From contig JAPLIO010000142.1 in the NCBI GenBank assembly GCA_026389055.1, forward strand, positions 1-10,898: 10,898 bases of DNA. The letters run 5' to 3'. Shown in pieces: positions 7,117 to 10,898 of the stretch; the stretch's first letter is position 1, and each line of letters opens with the position of its first letter. Under the pieces are notes generated by a model. The model saw only the letters and a program-made list of their open reading frames with translations. It had not been told where the DNA came from and ran no database searches. Made by a program: the position numbers and the translations under genes. This stretch comes from Candidatus Melainabacteria bacterium. Lineage in GTDB: Bacteria; Cyanobacteriota; Vampirovibrionia; Vampirovibrionales; JAJTHC01.

Positions 7117-7146
7117 AAAACGGAGGGTGATAAACCCTCCGTTTTT
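7117..7146 (+). terminator. rho-independent terminator of the S1 gene
   Basis: A perfect 12-bp stem (AAAACGGAGGGT and ACCCTCCGTTTT) closes a GATAA loop and runs into TTTTT. It lies 20 nt after the stop of the S1 gene and ends 22 nt before the prmC start. prmC therefore depends on read-through or on a promoter hidden in or upstream of the terminator. Confidence 0.92.
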
Positions 7147-7167
7147 AATGCCCTAAGAAGACAAACT

Positions 7168-8094
7168 ATGCCCCCCTGTCATCCGCTTGATGTTGCAAAA
7201 CAAACCTTGGCTGAAAAGTTACCTGCTCTTTCAGTGGAACAACGCCAAGCGGAAGTTCGGTTGCTGGTGGAAGCCGTTTTTCAACTGCCCTATAGTGCCT
7301 TACTAACAAAATCGGCTGATTTCTTCACGACAGAAGCCTTCCAACCCGCTTGGCAACAGCTTCACACCCTGTTAGAAGACCGAACCATCCACCGAACGCC
7401 ACTGCAATATTTGTTAAAACAAGCGTGGTTTTTAGGCAGACCGTTCTTCGTTTCGCCAGCGGTGTTAATTCCTCGACCTGAAACGGAATTGTTAGTAGAA
7501 GCGGCGTTAGGGCTAATAACCCCATCAGCAAAAGCAGAGGCTCCATTTCGTTGGGCGGATGTAGGTACAGGTAGCGGTTGTTTAGCTATTTCATTGGCTT
7601 TAGCCCTGCAAGAACACTACCCCAGTGTTCAATTTACAGGCATCGCAACGGATATTTCAACCGAAGCACTGCAAGTTGCCCAGCACAATGCGGATGAACT
7701 AAAGGTGGCTTCTCAAGCGATTGCGTTTTTGTTGGCGGATGTGTTGACTCCGCTAGATACTAGCGAAAAACCGCCAGTAGGCTTGGATTTAATTTTAAGT
7801 AATCCGCCTTATATTAGCCCGATTTTAGCCCCAACCTTAGCCCCTGAGGTGTTGAAACATGAACCTGCTGGGGCGTTGTTTTCGGGCGATTGTGGCTTTG
7901 AAGTGGTACGGAAACTCATCATTCAAGCCAGTATCGCCTTAAAGCCTGATGGGTTTTTATTGATTGAAGTGGGCAGTGGCATGGCGAAAACAGTTGCAGA
8001 TTGGGCGGTTACGCAGGCATCATTCACCGTGCTTTCCGTTTGGAGCGATTACGCTGGACACGAACGCTTTTTAACCCTCCAACGCAAGGGGTAG
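7168..8094 (+). CDS. prmC: peptide chain release factor N5-glutamine methyltransferase
   Basis: PrmC (HemK) uses S-adenosylmethionine to methylate the glutamine of the GGQ motif in release factors RF1 and RF2, which raises termination efficiency. The 308-residue protein has the N-terminal helical substrate-binding domain (about 1-85), the family link segment with IPRPETELLVE (101-111), the SAM-binding loop DVGTGSG (131-137), an acidic residue near D162, and the catalytic NPPY (212-215). The C-terminus GHERFL is typical. It is slightly longer than the usual 270-290 residues. The ATG at 7168 has only a weak AAGAAGA (7155-7161) ahead of it. prmC often lies next to prfA; here its neighbour is the S1 gene, another translation gene, but a strong terminator separates the two. 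Confidence 0.95.
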   Translation: MPPCHPLDVAKQTLAEKLPALSVEQRQAEVRLLVEAVFQLPYSALLTKSADFFTTEAFQPAWQQLHTLLEDRTIHRTPLQYLLKQAWFLGRPFFVSPAVLIPRPETELLVEAALGLITPSAKAEAPFRWADVGTGSGCLAISLALALQEHYPSVQFTGIATDISTEALQVAQHNADELKVASQAIAFLLADVLTPLDTSEKPPVGLDLILSNPPYISPILAPTLAPEVLKHEPAGALFSGDCGFEVVRKLIIQASIALKPDGFLLIEVGSGMAKTVADWAVTQASFTVLSVWSDYAGHERFLTLQRKG

Positions 8095-8126
8095 CATAAA
8101 GTTTAGTTTACTCACACGCAACGACC

Positions 8127-8149
8127 CAATTGCCTATGGTTTGAAGCTA
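8127..8149 (+). repeat. repeat R3, copy 2
   Basis: This is the inverted partner of 5480-5502 (22 of 23 positions). It lies 33 bp after the prmC stop and ahead of the promoter of the small gene at 8284. No open frame or strong hairpin is associated with it. Confidence 0.75.
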
Positions 8150-8189
8150 AAAAATGTCGTCAGAGGTTAAGGTTAATGGCACAAAAAAC

Positions 8190-8218
8190 TTGAAATATGG
8201 TTTTAATGCTTATATACT
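8190..8218 (+). promoter_or_regulatory. strong sigma70-type promoter of the small gene at 8284
   Basis: TTGAAA (8190-8195) and TATACT (8213-8218) each match consensus at 5 of 6 positions with the ideal 17-bp spacer. Initiation near 8225 gives a leader of about 59 nt. This is the best promoter in the window. Confidence 0.75.
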
Positions 8219-8252
8219 CATTAACACTAAGATGAGTAATAGAAAGTATATA
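8211..8252. promoter_or_regulatory. palindromic operator-like site over the -10 and start region
   Basis: Two overlapping inverted repeats are centred just after the -10 box. The inner one is TACTCAT (8215-8221) with ATGAGTA (8232-8238), separated by 10 nt. The outer one is TATATACT (8211-8218) with AGTATATA (8245-8252). A dimeric repressor bound here would block initiation. Alternatively, the inner repeat could form a hairpin at the 5' end of the transcript. The binding protein is unknown. Confidence 0.45.
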
Positions 8253-8268
8253 TTTTAGGTGTTTAAAT

Positions 8269-8275
8269 AAGGAGG
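8269..8275 (+). promoter_or_regulatory. perfect ribosome binding site of the gene at 8284
   Basis: AAGGAGG lies 8 nt before the ATG at 8284. It is clearly the strongest Shine-Dalgarno sequence in this window and marks the short frame as a translated gene. Confidence 0.85.
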
Positions 8276-8283
8276 ATATTCTC

Positions 8284-8604
8284 ATGGGTTTTGGTGACAT
8301 CGGTAAATGTGTATCTCATTGGGGTAGTAAAGCTCAGGGTTTGTTGAGTAAAAATGGGGCAAAATCTGTTATTAAGGGGGGGGGAGCCACCGAGTTAGCA
8401 AAATTTGAACAAAGTATTTCTACTGTTTTAAAAAACGGAGAGGCATCAGTAGTCGATATAGGGCTAAAATCTCGTTCGTCTGCAATAGAGGGCTTTGAAA
8501 AAATGACTCCCCCTCAAAAGGTTCCTTCTCTTGGTATAGCACCTGATGGTGTTCCATTGCCTTCTACACAAAGTACTCCAATAAACCTTGACTTGACATT
8601 ATAG
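8284..8604 (+). CDS. small unrecognised protein with strong expression signals
   Basis: No family recognised. The 106-residue product begins MGFGDIGKC and has no signal peptide or membrane segment. The first half looks helical and basic (HWGSKAQGLLSKNGAKSVIKGGG, read in pieces), with a glycine run encoded by an eight-G tract near 8378-8385. The second half is rich in Ser, Pro and Thr and looks disordered (SLGIAPDGVPLPSTQSTP). The gene has its own strong promoter, an operator-like palindrome and a perfect ribosome binding site, and it stands alone between prmC and a block of repeats. The G tract could allow slipped-strand length changes that shift the frame. It is likely a real, well-translated and regulated small protein; I cannot say what it does. 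Confidence 0.72.
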   Translation: MGFGDIGKCVSHWGSKAQGLLSKNGAKSVIKGGGATELAKFEQSISTVLKNGEASVVDIGLKSRSSAIEGFEKMTPPQKVPSLGIAPDGVPLPSTQSTPINLDLTL

Positions 8605-8693
8605 TGTAGTATTTTGAATAATTTATGGTCTTTTTTTATAGGGGAACGGATTGCATCCGCCTATTTGAAGGTTATAGTAGCGTAAGAATTGAA

Positions 8694-8724
8694 ACCAACC
8701 AGTAGGAACGACCATTGCATTTGC
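8694..8724. repeat. 31-bp repeat, copy 2 (type R2)
   Basis: This is the same 31-bp sequence as 4454-4484, with two substitutions and in the same orientation. Here it lies in non-coding DNA. Confidence 0.8.
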
Positions 8725-8772
8725 TCTGCAGCTGCCGATGCGTTCCGTCCACCGAAGGGGCAAAAAGAACAT

Positions 8773-8813
8773 CCCCTCGTCCATGCCCTTATGGCATAGA
8801 GGGGTGGCTTTTT
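8773..8813 (+). terminator. terminator-like hairpin between convergent genes
   Basis: CCCCTC (8773-8778) pairs with GAGGGG (8799-8804). Inside it, ATGCC (8783-8787) pairs with GGCAT (8793-8797), with an uneven internal loop. TTTTT follows after four bases (8809-8813). On the opposite strand a T-run also follows at a slightly larger distance, so it could stop transcription from both the small gene and dapA. Confidence 0.45.
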
Positions 8814-8853
8814 GGGGGTCTTTAGGGGCTTGCCCCTGAATTCGTGGGGGATT

Positions 8854-8917
8854 GTTAAGGGGGTCTGCTAGAAGCAGAGTGATTGCAGGGCAATCAACGA
8901 ACAAGAACCCCCTTAAC
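8854..8917. repeat. three-way branched palindrome containing hairpin repeat R4
   Basis: An 11-bp outer stem (8854-8864 with 8907-8917, GTTAAGGGGGT and ACCCCCTTAAC) encloses two perfect hairpins: CTGCT/AGCAG (8865-8877) and TGATTGC/GCAATCA (8880-8896). The second hairpin and its flanks (8877-8901) repeat the sequence at 5518-5542. The fold is cloverleaf-like in both DNA and RNA. Confidence 0.7.
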
Positions 8918-8957
8918 GCCCACCAGCTAAAGGCTGAAACAACAATCGATGAAAGAA

Positions 8958-8983
8958 CACGATAGTTAATCGTTTAATTGGTA
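8958..8983. repeat. orphan MITE-type terminal repeat next to the dapA stop
   Basis: This matches the right terminal repeat of the complete element (5732-5757) at 21 of 26 positions, including TTAATC and AATTGGTA. TAA follows nearby at 8985-8987. No matching left end is visible upstream. The repeat ends 7 bp before the dapA stop codon on the opposite strand. Confidence 0.55.
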
Positions 8984-8990
8984 CTAAATA

Positions 8991-9956
8991 CTAAACAACC
9001 GACCTATTATCCACTGCAGGCAGTTTTGCCAACAACCCTACTAAGGGCTCAACAAAGGTCATTGCTTCGACTGGCGTTGGGGGTACCATCGGTAACCGCA
9101 TATCAGGATGCATCATCCCCTGCCTTGCCAATACGGCTTTAACAATAATCGGATTCGTCAACTTAAACAACCCCTGCACAATGGGAAACAATGCCGTATG
9201 CGTCCGCAACGCATCCGCCAATTGCCCCGCCTTAAATTGCCGAATCATCAACCGAAGCGAACCCGCCGCCACATTGCCTAGCACACTAACCGTACCCACT
9301 GCCCCTATAGCCAACATGGGCAAGGTTAAAGAATCATCGCCACACCAAATATGGAACGTTTCAGGTAACAGTCCCCGAATTTGCGAAACAGCGTCCATAT
9401 CAGGCGAAGACTGCTTCACGCCTAAAATTTGGGTAGGATGCAGTGCGTGAAGTTCCGCCATGGTTTCGGCCGTCATCGCTACGCCCGTTCGCCCAGGAAT
9501 GTTATAAATAACAATCGGCGTAGAACCAGCAGCTTCAACGCACGCCGAAAAATGAGCCAACATACCCGCTTGTGAAGGCTTATTATAATAAGGCACCACC
9601 ACCAAAAGAGAATCTGGCTGAACTTGGGCTAGCGTTTGCTGAATTTCTTCCACCACTTTGTGAGTCGCATTGCCCGAAATGCCCGCCATCAAATGGACGG
9701 GACTTTTTGACGATTTTGCCACTTCAAGGGCGATTTTAAGTGGCTGAATTTTTTCTTCGAAGCTTAACGTAGGCGTTTCCCCTGTGGTGCCGTTAATTAA
9801 CAACCCATCAGACCCATCTGCGACCAATTTACGAAGCAATCGGTCAAAAGCCACGGCATCAACTTGCTTACCCCCCACTTCAAATGGCGTAACGCACGCC
9901 GTTAATAGTTCAGGCAAATACAGGGTTGAAATGGGAGGGTCGTTAGAGGTAGCCAT
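8991..9956 (-). CDS. dapA: 4-hydroxy-tetrahydrodipicolinate synthase
   Basis: DapA condenses pyruvate with aspartate semialdehyde, the first committed step to diaminopimelate and lysine. It is a cytoplasmic TIM barrel of the class I aldolase family. Visible motifs: NGTTGE (55-60) for pyruvate carboxylate binding, PYYNKP with the relay tyrosine (Y124), YNIPGRTG with the catalytic tyrosine (Y151), and the Schiff-base lysine K181 in GVKQSS. At 321 residues it is slightly longer than the usual 290-300, with short extensions at both ends. The start is ATG 9956 with a weak AAAGAGA upstream. It lies 63 bp downstream of asd, whose product supplies its substrate, and was probably co-transcribed with it. 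The stop abuts a MITE-type end. Confidence 0.97.
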   Translation of the reverse strand: MATSNDPPISTLYLPELLTACVTPFEVGGKQVDAVAFDRLLRKLVADGSDGLLINGTTGETPTLSFEEKIQPLKIALEVAKSSKSPVHLMAGISGNATHKVVEEIQQTLAQVQPDSLLVVVPYYNKPSQAGMLAHFSACVEAAGSTPIVIYNIPGRTGVAMTAETMAELHALHPTQILGVKQSSPDMDAVSQIRGLLPETFHIWCGDDSLTLPMLAIGAVGTVSVLGNVAAGSLRLMIRQFKAGQLADALRTHTALFPIVQGLFKLTNPIIVKAVLARQGMMHPDMRLPMVPPTPVEAMTFVEPLVGLLAKLPAVDNRSVV

Positions 9957-9991
9957 TATAAATCTCTTTTTTAAAAATAGAAGGGTAACAC

Positions 9992-10003
9992 CACTAATTA
10001 GTG
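9992..10003. promoter_or_regulatory. 12-bp perfect palindrome in the asd-dapA gap
   Basis: CACTAATTAGTG lies in the 63-bp gap between asd and dapA, with ACAC and GTGT extending the symmetry imperfectly on both sides. It could be an operator or a small RNA hairpin affecting dapA expression. No T-run follows on the minus strand, so it is not a typical terminator. Confidence 0.3.
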
Positions 10004-10019
10004 TATCGTAAAAGCAGAA

Positions 10020-10898
10020 CTACACGCAAGCCGAAGTTGGTACCCGCACCAAGTCTAACCTGTGCAACGCTTCCGCCAACCGAACGGCATTGAGTGCCGC
10101 CCCAATTCGCAAGTTATCTGAAACCACCCAAAAATTCAAGCCCGTTTCAGGGTTAGAGGTATCTTTGCGTAAGCGTGAAACGTAAACAGGGTCGGTACCC
10201 GCCGTTTCCCGAGGCGTAAAATAGCCTTCATGGGTATTGGCTATTACCACATCCGCCGTTTCGGCTAATAATTGAGTGGCAGTTTCAAGGCTTAATGGGC
10301 GGTCTAAATCGACTGTTACACTTTCGCTATGCCCCACCAAAACAGGCACCCGAACAGCCGTAGCCGTAATTTGCAAATTCGGCAAGTTGAGGATTTTCTT
10401 CGTTTCGTGAATTAACTTTAGTTCTTCTTTGGTGTAACCTGCTTCCACGCCTTCGGTAGCAAACACATCAATTTGCGGAATTAAATTAAACGCAATAGGG
10501 CGGGCAAACTTGGTGCGTGCATACTGGCTAGGGGCAAATTTATCTGATTGCCCTGCCACTTTACCGTTAGTAAAATCATGCTCTGCTTCGTTACGCAATT
10601 CATCTAAGCCTTCTTTGCCCGCCCCACTAACGGATTGATAGGTGGAAACAATGACTCTGCTTAAGCCTGCGGCGTCTCTCAACGTTTTGAGGACAGGCAT
10701 CAGTTGAGCCGTTGAACAATTGGGGTTGGCGATAATCCCTTGATGCCCCACGAGGGCTTCTTCGTTCACGCCGCCCACCACGAGGGGGACGTTGGCGTGC
10801 ATGCGGAAGTGGGAGGTGTTATCAATGCAGACAGCTCCGCGTTTGACGGCTTCAGGCACGAGGGCGGCGGAAATGCTACCGCCAGCCGAAGCTAGCAC
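10020..10898 (-). CDS. asd: aspartate-semialdehyde dehydrogenase, 5' end outside the window
   Basis: Asd reduces aspartyl-4-phosphate to aspartate semialdehyde with NADPH, feeding lysine, diaminopimelate, threonine and methionine synthesis. The visible 292 residues lack the N-terminal nucleotide-binding glycine motif, which lies beyond the window edge. The fragment begins within the LASAGGSIS region, and the apparent GTG start at the edge is an internal valine. Present are NPNCST with the catalytic cysteine (fragment residue 61), STYQSVSGAGKEG (85-97), RVPVLVGHSE with the catalytic histidine (190), and the family C-terminus NLRIGAALNAVRLAE. Together with dapA downstream it forms the asd-dapA pair. 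In cyanobacteria a ribonuclease J gene often follows this pair; here a block of repeats follows instead. Confidence 0.96.
   Translation of the reverse strand: MLASAGGSISAALVPEAVKRGAVCIDNTSHFRMHANVPLVVGGVNEEALVGHQGIIANPNCSTAQLMPVLKTLRDAAGLSRVIVSTYQSVSGAGKEGLDELRNEAEHDFTNGKVAGQSDKFAPSQYARTKFARPIAFNLIPQIDVFATEGVEAGYTKEELKLIHETKKILNLPNLQITATAVRVPVLVGHSESVTVDLDRPLSLETATQLLAETADVVIANTHEGYFTPRETAGTDPVYVSRLRKDTSNPETGLNFWVVSDNLRIGAALNAVRLAEALHRLDLVRVPTSACV

Larger units (their letters stand above)
8605..8990. repeat. intergenic mosaic of hairpins and repeats between convergent genes
   Basis: No convincing gene is present. The only longer frame (minus strand, 8623-8904) reads through every repeat and has no start signals. 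From left to right the region holds: a hairpin module of TAGGGG type (8638-8664, ATAGG/CCTAT around CGGAT/ATCCG); repeat R2 copy 2 (8694-8724); a terminator-like hairpin (8773-8813); a short palindrome AGGGGC/GCCCCT (8824-8837); a branched structure containing R4 (8854-8917); and a MITE-type end (8958-8983). Several of these recur near the cytochrome cluster. A structured RNA is conceivable, but no RNase P, tmRNA or SRP RNA signature is seen. Confidence 0.65.

Noticed and set aside
8623..8904. Minus-strand open frame of 93 codons
   Set aside because: It reads through several repeats and hairpins and has no ribosome binding site and no recognisable domain. An open frame by chance is more likely.
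8605..8990. Housekeeping structured RNA (RNase P, tmRNA or SRP RNA)
   Set aside because: None of the conserved core sequences of these RNAs is present; the hairpins are explained by repeats.
3191..8990. CRISPR array from the many short repeats
   Set aside because: The repeats are of different types, are not regularly spaced, and have no cas genes nearby.

Overview
The window is bacterial, with moderate GC content and AT-rich intergenic DNA. Its core is housekeeping: valyl-tRNA synthetase, a ribosomal-protein-S1-like RNA-binding protein, the release-factor methyltransferase PrmC, and the lysine/peptidoglycan enzymes DapA and Asd. The asd-dapA adjacency is known from cyanobacteria and relatives, among other phyla. 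A short S1 protein and a c-type cytochrome fit a respiring, cyanobacterium-related (for example melainabacterial) lineage. That placement is inference; nothing in the window fixes the taxonomy.

Layout: 1-442 is AT-rich and without a convincing gene; it carries a possible promoter for valS (443-3190, +). From 5312 down to about 3258 runs a minus-strand cluster. It holds a membrane-anchored DUF1573 / c-type cytochrome fusion, a small protein with an unclear start, and an unrecognised protein. The reading frame of the last one runs through a repeat and on into the antisense strand of valS. A 660-bp intergenic stretch (5313-5972) holds several repeats, including a complete MITE-like element at 5622-5757. 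The S1 gene (5973-7097, +) follows and ends in a textbook terminator only 22 bp before prmC (7168-8094, +). A small orphan gene (8284-8604, +) has a strong sigma70-type promoter, a palindrome over its -10 box and a perfect ribosome binding site. Between it and the convergent dapA lies a 386-bp patchwork of hairpins and repeats (8605-8990). dapA (8991-9956, -) and a 5'-truncated asd (10020-10898, -) close the window.

The most interesting material is the repeat network. At least four short repeat types occur twice or more here, and most sit in intergenic DNA. MITE-type ends in opposite orientation, each flanked by TAA, bracket the whole cytochrome cluster (3191 and 5757). The cluster may therefore have been inserted or rearranged as a unit between valS and the S1 gene. 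No transposase is present.

Functional links: asd and dapA catalyse consecutive steps from aspartyl phosphate towards diaminopimelate and lysine. valS, the S1 gene and prmC all serve translation (tRNA charging, mRNA binding, termination). The cytochrome fusion belongs to the cell envelope and probably to electron transfer.
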